Below are positions 49,001-60,341 of a stretch of 64,000 nt of DNA, piece after piece. The position numbers were made by a program, and so were the translations under genes. The stretch lies in assembly GCA_024305745.1 (NCBI GenBank), contig JAHRBS010000013.1:1860001-1924000 (forward strand). Direction: 5' to 3'. Under the pieces are notes generated by a model. It was not told the DNA's origin, searched no databases, and was given only the letters and a program-made list of their open reading frames with translations. This stretch comes from Polyporus tsugae. Lineage: Eukaryota > Basidiomycota > Agaricomycetes > Polyporales > Polyporaceae. Numbering within the stretch: the first letter of the stretch is position 1; every line of letters begins with the position of its first letter.

Positions 49001-52000
49001 GATTCACAGCGCACTGGCAGGGTTACGAACAGTCAGATGTGCGTGCGCAGCATGGACAGGGATTGCAAGGGAGTAATGGCAATATGTAGCGATGGAAGTT
49101 TAGGAACCTGGGGATTCAGAGGAAGGGAGAACAGTGAAATAAGAGACAAGACACGGGGGAAAGGCGGGATAGAACTCGGATCACCTCACGACGCTAATGG
49201 CAGACTGGAAACCCTGTCCCGGGCTGGGGGCGGCTTTCACGGCGATTCCGTCATACCGCACGCGGCACGCATCCACCAGCGGCTGGTATTGGATGACAAG
49301 ACGAACGCGACAAGGCGACGGACGGTATGTCGCGGTCCCATGATGTCGACGCTCGTGCGACGCTGGTTGGCGCAAATTGCCTATCCGAGCCGTCTCGGTG
49401 GGAACGGCACGGGGGGTTTGCCAGATTAGCGTCGGACGCTGGGATCTTTGGACTGTGGTCTTGTTCGCTGGCGTACCCAGAGCCGCATCGCCATTGGATA
49501 TATCGACCGGATCTGATTGACAGGGGCGGCTCAGTGCACGAGGCTACGGAGAATGAGAGGGTACAAAGTACCAGATGGGAAACAAACTTGAGCAAACGGG
49601 CAAGATGTCCCCGATATCGCAGGCAAAAGATGGAGCAGCGGAAAGGAGGTGCGCTGCGGTCCTGCGGATGTCGAAACCGTCGCCAGGATGGAGCTTGGCG
49701 CGGGATCCGGCACAGGTTCATGCACACCGCCGCGAGATTGCGGGACCCATGAACGAACGAAGTCGAGCTCCGGGAGAATATTGTCTTCGTAGCCTGCACA
49801 AGTGCACGAGTCCGAGGAGCGGTCCGCAATGCAAGGCGTAGATGTCCGAGAAGCCAAGCGACCAGCCAGATTCGAGCGCAGGACCTGCCGGGTGGGGGAA
49901 GGCGGCCGCTGAGGACGACCGGTGCGCCGACGACATATGCGTGCGTATGGAGGGCTATGCCTGATCTGGAGAGGATTCGTGGAAGAAGGCTGGGCGAGGC
50001 AGAGATGGGAAGTTGATCATGGGAGGGATTGGATTCGGATAGTGCGATGGAATCAAAGTTTTGCCACGAGCAAAGTCCGACGAAGCCCAGCGCGTCGCCA
50101 TTGAGTACTTCGAATTAGCACTCTGTTCCTCCCGGAGCCTGCCAGTGGGAGTGATGTGATGTGTGTGTATTGCTGACACTGCGCCACAGATATGAACGGA
50201 TTCTTCGAAGAGGGCGGTCATTGAACAAGATCGCGTTCTTGACGGCTGTCAGTGTGCGGCGAGAGTTGTGTGCGATAGCCAACTTCGGATTCATTTAAGA
50301 CATGACGGCCGCTCGGAGCCTGTGTCCCAGAGGGGTGTGGAATTGGTAGTGATCTCCCCGACGATGACAGAAGCCGATCCTGCTGCGACCGACTAGGAGA
50401 GTGGACCGGACCTGGGAGATCGGGCTACGATATGTCGGGGCTTCGTGTTCAAACGTTCATCCCTATCGCGACGTGGGACATTGGAGTGTGAAGTCCAGAT
50501 CACATGTGTGTCTTGGTCGGAACGTCGGAACCTTCGATGCAGAGAAACGTGTTGTTAGACTTTGACAAGCTACAGGCAGCGATGGAGTTGAAACGTAGAA
50601 AGAGGCACCGTCATTGAATGCGGGTCTGAAGGTTTGCGTCGTATCATATCAGCGTAGCAGGGGCAAGAGAAATCGCCACTGCCATGAGATTAATGGGTAC
50701 ATCAGCATCAACACATTGCCCACACTGCTGGCGGATCGCAGGAGGGGAATAACTTGAAACGTATGGTGTGTGGTGGAATGAATGGGTGCACATCAGCTTC
50801 GGTGTTGTGTTTGAGATTGCAGCGCCAACAAGGATGGAAGGTGGCGGCTTGTGCACGCCACGGCCCACGGAGAACCACCTCCCGAAGGATCCGGAACGCT
50901 GGCGATCTGTAAGTGCGGATTGATACTAGTCGCGTGGAGGAAATCCGGTCACACATGCGAGCGGTCTAGGAGGGGAGCGGGGCCGTGGCGGTAGGGGGTG
51001 AGACAGGCCGGACCGGGGGAAGAAGGATGAGGGTGGAGAGCTGCAGTGTATTTGGCGACGCGAGAGCCTCGTGTTTGCGATGGCTATCTGAAATGAAAGA
51101 AAGAAAAAACAGCAGAAAGATGGCAAGTCAGTACCAGTACCATAGCGGCCGCGTGGGTGAGTGTAGTGAACGGACTGTTAGCGGTCGCGGAGTGAGCCGC
51201 AGCGGTGGTTCGTGCGCGGGTCGGGCGAGTGGATGCAGGGGGGAGTCGCATGGGGAACGGCGGGCGGAGGGGCTTTGGAGAAGCAGGAGGGCGGCGCGCG
51301 GAGAAGGGACAGGGTGGAGGAGGCTTGGAGGAAGCGGTGGGTGCATCTGATTTGAAACGGCGAGTTACGTATTCGCGGCAGGAGAAGGAGACCGAGCTCG
51401 GCCGCGCAGAATCTGAATCATGGTGCTTGTCTCAACGTGGTGATCGTGCGGCAGGGGCGTGTGAAGGCGGGGTCACAGACGAGTTTTGTTCGAGTGAAGC
51501 GTCTGGAGGGACATGGAGGGTCTTGCATGCATGGCCTGCGGGGTGGGGTGCATGTGGGACGATCCGTTTGATGTGAGGCTAGCAGTAAGTTAGTAGTAGC
51601 GGGTGTGGAGGGGCTGCCGTATATGGACGTGGCCCGGCGTAGGCGCCGGCGAACATCGAATAATTAAAGTGTTCCGTTTCGGGCGCGCGGGTACTACGAT
51701 TCAGATCTGGCGGCCGCTCGGTCTCAGACTGGAAACAACGCTGGCTATCGACACACTTTTGTGGGCAGGCTGTGAGCTCGAGGTGGCAACGGAGGCATGC
51801 AGGGTGTGGCCGGGCGAGAGAATGGAGAAGAGGTGGCGAACCCAACAAAGGGGCATCTGAATCGCAGGGCGCGCGAGGCTCAGGCTGAGGGATTCAGGCC
51901 GAGTGCGGGAGGCTGAGAGGCCTTATGGCAGCGTGTCCCTCAAGCGGGCTGCTACCACGCGTTCCTTCTCGCCTCCCTAAATATGGTCCGTCATATCCTC

Positions 52001-52034
52001 CTCCCTCCCGTATCTGCCCCCCGTCCCCCTTCCC
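46026..52034. other. Six-kilobase stretch without a supportable gene
   Basis: This is the largest gap in the window. The first ~400 bp is AT-rich and should include the VMA2 3' UTR. From about 47 to 48.3 kb the DNA is very GC-rich, with short reiterated words (GCGAAGTGCGAAGCGCGAAG near 47675; CCTGAGGCCTGAGGCCTGAG near 47955). From 48.5 to 51.9 kb the plus strand is purine-skewed. No ORF on either strand shows a domain, transposase, integrase or reverse-transcriptase signature, and no tRNA-like fold was found by eye. The last few hundred bases must contain the promoter of the TCP11-family gene. Confidence 0.5.
47953..47974. repeat. Short tandem repeat of CCTGAGG
   Basis: GCCTGAGG units repeat three times in a row. 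The same palindromic word (CCTGAGG/CCTCAGG) recurs nearby at about 47703-47735 and 48650-48660, and elsewhere near 23110 and 51885. It looks like low-complexity GC-rich DNA rather than a mobile element. Confidence 0.4.
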
Positions 52035-54849
52035 ATGGACGACCTTGCCCACCAGTCCCGCCCCATCCACTCCCTCAACCGCAAACGCAAGGCTGACCAG
52101 GACGACCACAATGTCTCCCCATCCCCCAGCGATCCCGCTCCCGCTCCCGACTCCATGCTCATCGACCCCCAAGCCACTCCCAGGTGTCCTGCCGACGCTG
52201 CCACCCCAGGCCCGTCCACAGCTCCCTGGCCGATAGCACGTTCCAGGCAAGGTATGAGTCCTTGGCACCGACCATCCTCTCCCTGCGTACCCTCCCCGTT
52301 TATCCCTCCACGCACCCGCGAAGGTCAACCATCTCCCAAACGTCTTCGCATAGAGATCCCGTGCACGCCTCCAGCCTCGCCACATCGTTTGCGCAGACCT
52401 CACAGAACCGCTTCTCGTCATGCCGGTCGCCAGCGCCGTGCAGGAGAAACCCGCGATACCGGCATCGTCTCTGCCACCGAACCCGGTCCCAGCAGAGGTT
52501 CTCTTTTGCGCACCGCGAGTCTCCCTCTTCCCTCTTCGAGTTCCCGTTCTGTCCCCGTCTCTCCCATCGAGCCCATCACAATCTCCCCGCATATACCCCC
52601 TCACCAACCTCCCATTAACAGGGAGACCTTGAAGGAACTCGACCTCGAAGCCATCCTCCGCAACCCCCAGCTCCGTCAGTCTCCCTTCCTCTTCCTTATT
52701 CCCCTACCTAGCATCCTATTCACACCCATGTACGTTTCTCCTTGTAGGCCATGACTTGCTCTTCGACTCCGGACTCCAGTTCCGTCCCACTTCGAGTCGT
52801 CGCAAGCGAGACCTCGCTGACAACTACTGGCTCGCCATCGTCCGCGAGCTCGAGTGCGGGTGCACATGCACCACCCTTGACGCTAACGGACGCCTCACTG
52901 AGCGGCGATGTGCCTGCGGCATCCTGTCGATGCCGATTGACCGACCACTTATCGCCTTCTCTCAGGGCACGGGCAACACGATGACCGTCCGCACACCTTC
53001 ACGCATCCGACCACTGCTTCACGAGCTGCTGGAGGTGCTCGTGTCCATCATTCAGCCCCCTCAACCTTCCAACACGCGGCCCCCGGAGCTGCTCTTCCCA
53101 CCTCCCCCACAGCACCCGCAGTTTCAGCAGAACCTCACTCACGTCGCGCTTCTGCGACAGCTTCTTGACCCTGATCTTATTCAGCAGGAAATCGACCACG
53201 GACTGTTTGACCCCTCTGGCGTTTTCCAGGCGATCGGGGATATCATTCGCTGTCACTGCGCTCCCATGCGCGACGCCGCCGTCGACCAAATGGTGGCGCT
53301 CGCCCGGAGTTGTGCACCTGGGGGAAGTGGGACAAAACTGGACGCGGTGCGTGCGATCCGGATGTGCTTCGAGATCATGGAATTGATGAAGCTGGTGAGT
53401 GGTGCCATTTGCTGTGCCTGATGTTTGAACGTGTCTGATATGCGTGTGCTTTCCTTCCTCTTTTAACTCCGTGCGTGCCGCGTGTGTGGCCGTTTTGCGA
53501 ACCCTCACGTATTCTGGGGACCGGCAATGCTTGACATGTGGCGATAGGACGTGGCCAACCATCAGCTTCAGACCTTGCGGCCGTATCTCGTCCGGACCGC
53601 CGCGCAGTACGAGATCAGGACGTTCCAAGAGACACGACAGAACGAGCAACTGACAACTCTGCAGCGCACTCGCGCATGGCTGCGGTCGGCGTACCGGGAG
53701 GCCACGGAGAGCTCTTCGTTGCACGCTCAGAAGTTTTTGAAGCACTCTTACCAGACACGCGTCACCATCGCTGTAGTGAAAGCCGTGGTCAACCTGATCT
53801 TCGACCCACCCGCAGTCCCGCCACTATCTTCAGCTCCATCCGTCCCGTCATCGTCGACGTCAACGCCGGCTCCTTCTGGGGCGTCAACGCCTACGGTCTC
53901 GTCACCCCCGCTGGGCTCTTCCCGTTCCCACAGTTCCAGTAGCTCTAGCTCTAACTCTTCATCGCAATTCGCCGGATACCCCGAGACGTTCTTCCTCGAC
54001 TATGGTCGTCTCGCGACGTTGGGCACAGATGCAGCTGACTTCACCGCGCTCTACATGCTGCTCATGCTCTACCGGCAACTCGTGCACTCCCACGCACACC
54101 GAACATCGCAGAATGCTCGTTCGCAGGTGACCGCCGACGAACTGCTCAAGCTCAAGAAGGAGATCTGGGAGATCGGCCCCACTCATCTCGGTCTTTGCTA
54201 TTTACAAAATCGCCCGCGCCCGGGCTCCAGCAGCAGTCGATCGTCCTCGAGTCGACACGAGCGCAGCGAGCGAGATCGAGAAGCGGAGTTGAAGAAATGG
54301 CGGTCGGACATCGGGGATGTCGTGCTTCAGGTTGCGATGCGCGCTACGGAACCGAGGTCGCTCCAAAATCCGGCTCCTGAGCCTCCGACGAGGAGCGCGG
54401 AGACGCTGCGCGTTCCGGAGGCGGCTGTGCTCAACCTGGCGAACAGTTGGGCGCAGAGCAATCTTCGCGAGGGCTCGCCACTCAGCGCCCTCATGAAGAA
54501 GCGTATACGGGAGTGCGTCGAAGACGCCGTCCTGAACATCGTCCTTTCCGCACCATCTTCATCCCCGACGTCATGCCCACCCTCGCCGTCACAACCCGAA
54601 CGCCCAAGCGAAAACGACGCGCAGAGCCAGAGCACGTCCAGCGGGCTCGAGCCGCTCATGCCGGAGATCAGGCACCTGGCGGAACGCGCGGCCAAGCTCG
54701 TGACGATCCACACCAACGTGTACGGCTCGCTGTACGCGCACCCGGCTTTCCTCGGGCTCGAAGAGCCCGAAGGCCAGCCCGAGTCGGACCCCGCGCCCGT
54801 GCCCACCCTCGGCCTCTTCTCCGCGACACCTGCGTCCGCGTCCGCATAG
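52035..54849 (+). CDS. TCP11/SOK1-family protein
   Basis: Exons 52035-52674, 52748-53394 and 53548-54849 join in phase to 862 residues. A disordered Pro/Ser/Arg head (MDDLAHQSRPIHSLNRKRKA) precedes the TCP11 domain: INRETLKELDLEAILRNPQL, HDLLFDSGLQFRPTSSRRKR, then VLVSIIQPPQPSNTRPPELL, LLDPDLIQQEIDHGLFDPSG, CHCAPMRDAAVDQMVALARS, AIRMCFEIMELMKLDVANHQ, YEIRTFQETRQNEQLTTLQR, and later FLDYGRLATLGTDAADFTAL, RHLAERAAKLVTIHTNVYGS. In S. cerevisiae the family member Sok1 suppresses loss of protein kinase A; in animals TCP11 acts in sperm cAMP signalling. Ser-rich insertions at 53820-53960 interrupt the domain. No membrane segment or signal peptide is visible. Confidence 0.9.
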
Positions 54850-56763
54850 CCGGACGTTGTCTGCACATGCACATATACCCCCGTTTCGTGTACATGGCCC
54901 GCTTTTCGAGCACGCCATCACCTCGCACCTCGCTCTATGCACAGACGCTCCCTCTTCTCCGCGGTACTCCTTCGAGCCTTCGTCCCTCGCATGCTCTTTC
55001 CGTCCTCCTCCGACCGGCTGACAGTACGACATCGCATCTGCGACCAAGTATGGGTATGATCCATGACAGTCCCGCGTCTCTGTCGCCGCCCCGCCGCCAT
55101 CACCTCGTCACCTTTCATACTGGACTCACCCCATCCCTGTCACCCGTTCTCCTCCGCATTCACGCGTTTCCGCTTTGCCCCTCACCCCCTCGCCCTCCAC
55201 CCTCTGCGTCTAGTCTCGCCCTAGGTTCCGATCGCGTTGCTCCCTACTCGCATTCGCGTTCACGCGCTATCATCGACACGATCCCTCCGTTCCGCCCCTC
55301 TGCCCCGGTTGTCTGAGTCTTCTTCGTTGTCCATCCTTGAAGATCTGACGACTTCCCCGTCCCTCGCTATACCTCTCTACCTCTATACTCTCTGCGTCTC
55401 TCGTCGTTAGTTGTACATAATTACCCTCTTATCGTCGCACCTGTGGATAGTAATGAAATGAAGAAGAAGTTTACACTACCAACCTAAACCAGGCACGGGC
55501 GTGTCCCCTTCCCCGGGTGGCGATGTCCTTTCCTTTCCTTGAAGGCTTGAAAACTAGTTAGAACGCTGAATGCGTACACGCCCGTGTGCGATACGTTGGG
55601 TAACATGTCGATCGGACGTCTGTACATGTACATGTCCATCGTGTAGCTTTCCTCAATCTAACTTAGCCGGGCAGACACATGCACAGGTGACCCATTTATG
55701 ACGGCTGCGCGCCGCGGGCAGCTGGCAACGAGGCGGGCATGCCGGCCAAGCTGCGCCCCGGTATTCAGTACTTCCCTCGGTTCGCTGAGTGCTACAGACT
55801 TAGTAGCTTGCGCACTCGATCGCTCAGTCGTCCAACAGACGTTCTGACGGGCGTACATTCTGTTTTCCGGGGTTATCAGGCCTGGATGCGCTCGTCTAAT
55901 GAACACCGAAGGGCCACACAGTGACATGCATGCGGTGAGCATGAGTAGGGACCCTACGTGCATATGTTATGGTCCTCAGGTGACGTACGTACTTACAAGG
56001 ATGGCTGCATACTGTATGTGACTTGTATCTGGGCGTCCGCCAGCGTGACGGAGCGTCGTGCTGACCGTTGCGATGCACGCCAGATCCCGACGCCGTGACC
56101 TCGGAAAGTGGTTGTGGACTTATTCTCACCACCAGGGCTGGACTGCTGCGCTTATGGCAAGTTGCAACTACACAAGCTTCGTCGCGCGGCGAATCTCGCG
56201 ATACGATTGTGGAATGCTTGCTTATTGAATGTCACCCACGAGTGGCAAGTGCCTATTCAAGGCTATTGTGGTGGAGCCTGGGTGCAGTGGCGCGTTGAGA
56301 TAGGACCTTCGCGCCGAAATGGAGGCGAAATCCGCGCCGTGGCTGTATTCTGACAATTGAGTGGGGGAGAAGACTGGAAACGGAAAAGGACGGTCGGGTG
56401 CCGCTACTACCAGTGTGCGACCACCCGCGCGGGGAGTCCGGGGAGTCCGGGCGTCGAGCGTGAGATGGATGGAGATTCTCTGTTCTGAATGGCACCGCCC
56501 GGTTCGTATACGTGGGGGAGATCCGCGTTGGACGCTCGTGACAGAGGGAGTAAGTATGACGACGGACAGAGGAAGGGACGGGCACGGATGGGATCGGATG
56601 AGCCTGTGCAGTCTCTGGTCGAGCAATGTAGAAGAGAGACTGTGAGCGGAGAAGGAGGAGGGCTTCCGGATCTGTGCCGTCGTCCTCAGCTGCACGGCGC
56701 TCGCCAGTCTCCTCCCCATCCCAGCGGTGCCCTCCTTCTCATCTCTCCCATCCGCCTCGCGCC
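54850..56763. other. Intergenic, 1.9 kb
   Basis: From 54850 to about 55480 the plus strand is pyrimidine-rich and looks like the 3' UTR of the TCP11-family gene. A long open frame there (to 55316) is an out-of-frame continuation and is not supported. From 55.5 to 56.6 kb there are only short frames. The final ~100 bp (CTCCTTCTCATCTCTCCCATC) resembles a leader for the next gene. Confidence 0.5.
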
Positions 56764-58188
56764 ATGGCTGATTCCTCGTCGAGCTCGTCGTCCTCTACGA
56801 GCTCGGTGTCTGGATCATCCACGTCCTTCTCTGCAAGCTCGACCATTGCGTCCTCCGATGGAGCTAGTCCAAGTTCAACCATTGATCCCAGCTCGGGTCT
56901 AGGTGGCTCGCCAACGACGGGCGATGCGGCGGCCTCGAACACGCAGAACCCAGGGACAGGGCCGCTGGGTCCCCCCTCGTCCTCGCTGTACCTGTACGTA
57001 AACATATCTTCTGCATGTCTGAGAGTGCAAGAGCGCGGGAGGATGCAAGTTTTGCATATCGTAATGCCGCACACCGCGGTTATCTGCGTCTGCGCATCGT
57101 CGGCTAGTCCTCTCCACACATTGGGCCCCTATGTCTGGCTTGTCTTGGTCTTACGCTGACGCTGCATTGGCCTCACGTTCTGCCCCACCCATTCCACACA
57201 AAACATACTATCCCTGCGCACGTCGCTCGCTATCCCTTATCTTGCATAACGCTCTCGGACGCACCAACATACGCTGTCAATGGGTATATGCGCGGCGGGT
57301 GAGTTAGGTTCACCTTCCTCGCGACCCTATTCCTCCTCCTCGCCATCTCCTCCGCCATCATCATGCGAGGCATCTTCCTCCGTCGCCGATTCCGCCGCCG
57401 CCTAGAAGATGCCATCGCCGCCGGAGTCGTGCTCTCGGATGACGGCTCAGGCGGGTTCGGGGGCCGCTCGCACCGCCGCAGGGTGCAGCGGCCGACGCTC
57501 TTCGACCTCAGCGTCCTCCCTCCGTACTTCTCGACCTCCAGTCCGCAAGACGGGAGTTGGGAAAAACTCATGGTGAGTCTCCTCCCCTCCCTCTCTCGCA
57601 CTGTGATATATGTCCGTGGCACATATTGACTGCACCCGACCTTGCGTCCACGACCTGTCCCAGCCCTTCTCTGGCAACATACACTCCGAAAAGACCGATC
57701 CGAAGGCGTCCTCCGCGACAGACTCCGCCGCTGTGTCCCCTGCCAGTGGTCCGCGATATCGCCAGCTACGACTCCGCGCAGTGCTCGAGGGCGCGGCGCA
57801 CATCCTCCCACGCAACCGTCTCCACCGGAACACCCGGCCAAGCCCTTCGAGTTCGACACCCGCAACCGCACCCTGCACGGGCAGCGGTGTGGACGACGCA
57901 CCGGCCATCCCGCTCGAGCAGCTGGATCCTGTCCAGCGGGCGGCCGAGGTGCGCGTCGCAGTCATGATCGCGATGCCGAACCCGCACCGGTCGGCGTACG
58001 TGCCGCCGTCTGTGGACGAGGAGCTGCACCAGCTGACCCCTGGGGGCAAGGGAAAGATGGGCGGCTTGGAGGGGTGGGGAGACGAGGGCGAGGAGGCGGG
58101 CGTGCCGGACGTCGTCTTCGGTCTTGCGATGCTGCCAGTCGCGCCCCCGCCTCCGAGTCCACGGGATTCCACGGAGCTGGCATCGTGA
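56764..58188 (+). CDS. Ser-rich single-pass membrane protein of unknown function
   Basis: Exons 56764-56993, 57308-57572 and 57664-58188 join in phase to 339 residues. The head is almost pure Ser/Thr/Gly (MADSSSSSSSSTSSVSGSST) and would be extracellular or luminal. One transmembrane helix follows directly after intron 1 (LFTFLATLFLLLAISSAIIM), then a basic stop-transfer stretch RGIFLRRRFRRRLEDAIAAG. The cytosolic part reads RRRVQRPTLFDLSVLPPYFS, then Pro/Ser/Arg sequence, a folded-looking AAEVRVAVMIAMPNPHRSAY and ends PPPPSPRDSTELAS. There is no signal peptide, so it is a type III-like single-pass topology. I do not recognise the family; the layout is common in Agaricomycete orphan proteins. 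Intron 1 is long (314 bp). Confidence 0.7.
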
Positions 58189-58514
58189 CGATGACCGGTG
58201 CTAGTCACATCGTCTCGTCTCGTGGGGGCTTTGATGCTGCTGTGTATGTTGTCGTGTCGCTTGTTGCGCTGTTCCATAGTTACCATGTCCACGTATATGA
58301 CCCAAGGACTGCAGCACCGACTCGGATTGGAGAACGACGTCGTTCTTTTTAACATTGTACAGTATTACTCTATGTTCGCATTCATTAATGTGTTGTACCA
58401 CCGCGCATCTACGCATGTAGATGCCTCCATGGGCACCGCTTCCTCTCGCTGGTCCCATATCCGATATCCAGTACCATTATGACGGCCCGGCAAACTACCC
58501 TCGCACCTCAGATC
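58189..58514. other. Convergent 3' spacer
   Basis: 326 bp between opposing stop codons, AT-rich around 58340-58400. No gene seen. Confidence 0.6.
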
Positions 58515-60341
58515 TCAGAACGGGAGGAAGACGATGGGCCCGCCGTCGAAATCGTCCTCGTCGTCCCCCGCGTCCTCCCACCCGTCGTCCTCGTCGTCGA
58601 ACTCGTCCACCACATCAATCTCCTCCTCGTCCGAGCCCTCGAACGTGTCGAACCGGTCCAGGTGCCTCCTTAGCCATGCCTCATCCTCCTCTTCGACGTC
58701 GTCGTCGTCGTTCACGCGTATCTCCTTAAGCGGGGCGCCCCGCGCCGCACGGGCCTCGACGAGCTCGCGCAGGCGCGCCCCGTCGACGCCCGTCGTCGTC
58801 AGCACCTCCAATCTCGGCAGGTACAGCTCGTTCTGGTTCGTGTTCGCGGACGTCGACGGCGTGGGCGACGGCACGAGGAGGTCGAACCAGTGGCCGCCGA
58901 GGTAGTCGACGTTGAGGTTGAACGAGACCAGCTTGTCGAGCTGCTTGTACGCGTCGAGCACGGCGGACTCGGCGCACGGCAGGCTCGAGATGCGCAGCGC
59001 AGTGAGATTCGAGAGGAGCGAGCGGGCGCGGGGCGGCGGGGACGGGGAGCCCGCGACGCCCGGGCCGCGGAGGGACAAGGGGGGTGGGGGTGGCTGCGGG
59101 AGGGAGCGGGACGAGGCGAGGTAGGAGAGGAGGTCGGTGAAGTCGTCGTCTTCGAGGTCGAGCACGAGCTCGGTGAGGGCGGGGAGGGAGAGCCGCGGGA
59201 GGAGGGCGAGGAGGTAGGGCGGCTCGAGGTACGCGAGGACGAGGTTCTGTAGCCTCGAGAGGACGAGGGGCGCGGAGGAATGGACGAACATGGCTGACCC
59301 GTCGTCTTCGTCGTCGTCGGTGGAAACGTTGACGGACGCCCACTCTCCTGGTACGCCGCCTGGGCCGGATAGGGAGAGGGTCAGTGTGCGCAAGTCCGGG
59401 GACGCTCGTAGCATGCGGGTGAAGTCCTTGAAGCTCGGACGCACGTCACGCGCGTGGTACGCGAGCTCGAGGTCCACCAGCCCAGCGAGGAATGGCGTCC
59501 CTTCCATCGACCAGTTGAGGTGCACGCCCCATAATGCGGCATGTGTCAGACGCGGCGCGCTTCCACTGAACAACACGAAAGGCTGATCGCGGAGCTCGAG
59601 GAGTTTGAAGTGGTCGTGATCATCCGTGTCTTCGTAATGGTAGAGTTGTAGGACCTCGAGCATGGGCGCACCGGGGGTCGCGCCAAGCTTTACGAGGGAT
59701 CGATGCATGTGGGGATAGAAGGAGACCATGATTTCGAGGGCTTGTATGTGATCGATGTGCGAGACTACGGTGTCCATAATCTCGGTGATTATGACGAGGT
59801 CTGGGTCGTTGTCTTTGGCCTCGTCTTCGTCCTCGCTATCGTAATCGCCTTCGGACTCGTCGTCGTCCTCTTCTACTGTGCGGTCGATGGAGATGGAAAG
59901 CGGCGCCTTACCCGCGCGATCGAGGTATATCACCGCGCGCTCCCATGGAGGAGGGCCCTCGAAACGGATGTGTGTCCAGAGGAGAGAGGAGTCGAGCGCA
60001 ACGGCGCGCCAGCGTCCGCAGACATGGGAGACGAGCACGTTGAAAGGCTGCTTGCGCGCTCTACGGTCCTCGTTGTCCAGCTCGCTACGCGTCGAGCTTC
60101 GGTCGTCGCCGGAGAGGGAAGATGAGGTAGAGATCGTACCGTCATCCGACTCCCCTTCATCAACGTCCTCGAAGTCATCCTCATCTGGGTGCTGGTCGCG
60201 TTCCCATGCGCATCCAAGCGTGAAGATGTACGAAAGCAGTTCCGAGGGCAGCTCATTCACGATGCAGCGTCCGCCTTCGGGTGGAAAGAAAGGATTGGGT
60301 TCGGGAAGATCCCTGCTGTCGTCGTTGGTGGCGCTGTACAT
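58515..60341 (-). CDS. F-box protein with acidic insertions and LRR-like body
   Basis: A single uninterrupted ORF of 608 residues from ATG at 60341. The F-box starts at about residue 28 (IVNELPSELLSYIFTLGCAW), is split by a ~45-residue acidic/Ser insertion, and resumes as VLVSHVCGRWRAVALDSSLL. The remainder has leucine-rich strands typical of Agaricomycete F-box/LRR proteins (SAPRLTHAALWGVHLNWSME, LQNLVLAYLEPPYLLALLPR, ALTELVLDLEDDDFTDLLSY). The C-terminus is extremely acidic (DVVDEFDDEDDGWEDAGDDE). It would be an SCF ubiquitin-ligase substrate adaptor; the substrate is unknown. The lack of introns is striking beside multi-intron neighbours. Such families expand greatly in mushrooms, and intronless copies may come from retroposition, which is inference. 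Confidence 0.88.
   Translation of the reverse strand: MYSATNDDSRDLPEPNPFFPPEGGRCIVNELPSELLSYIFTLGCAWERDQHPDEDDFEDVDEGESDDGTISTSSSLSGDDRSSTRSELDNEDRRARKQPFNVLVSHVCGRWRAVALDSSLLWTHIRFEGPPPWERAVIYLDRAGKAPLSISIDRTVEEDDDESEGDYDSEDEDEAKDNDPDLVIITEIMDTVVSHIDHIQALEIMVSFYPHMHRSLVKLGATPGAPMLEVLQLYHYEDTDDHDHFKLLELRDQPFVLFSGSAPRLTHAALWGVHLNWSMEGTPFLAGLVDLELAYHARDVRPSFKDFTRMLRASPDLRTLTLSLSGPGGVPGEWASVNVSTDDDEDDGSAMFVHSSAPLVLSRLQNLVLAYLEPPYLLALLPRLSLPALTELVLDLEDDDFTDLLSYLASSRSLPQPPPPPLSLRGPGVAGSPSPPPRARSLLSNLTALRISSLPCAESAVLDAYKQLDKLVSFNLNVDYLGGHWFDLLVPSPTPSTSANTNQNELYLPRLEVLTTTGVDGARLRELVEARAARGAPLKEIRVNDDDDVEEEDEAWLRRHLDRFDTFEGSDEEEIDVVDEFDDEDDGWEDAGDDEDDFDGGPIVFLPF

Noticed and set aside
54447..55316. 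289-residue open frame on +
   Set aside because: It is an out-of-frame shadow of the TCP11-family last exon that runs on into pyrimidine-rich 3' UTR.
57642..58352. 236-residue Arg/Gly-rich open frame on +
   Set aside because: It is a GC-driven shadow frame of the membrane-protein third exon; the frame ending at 58188 joins in phase with the earlier exons.
58726..59343. 205-residue Arg/Pro-rich open frame on -
   Set aside because: Shadow frame inside the F-box gene, with composition typical of GC-rich antisense or shifted frames.
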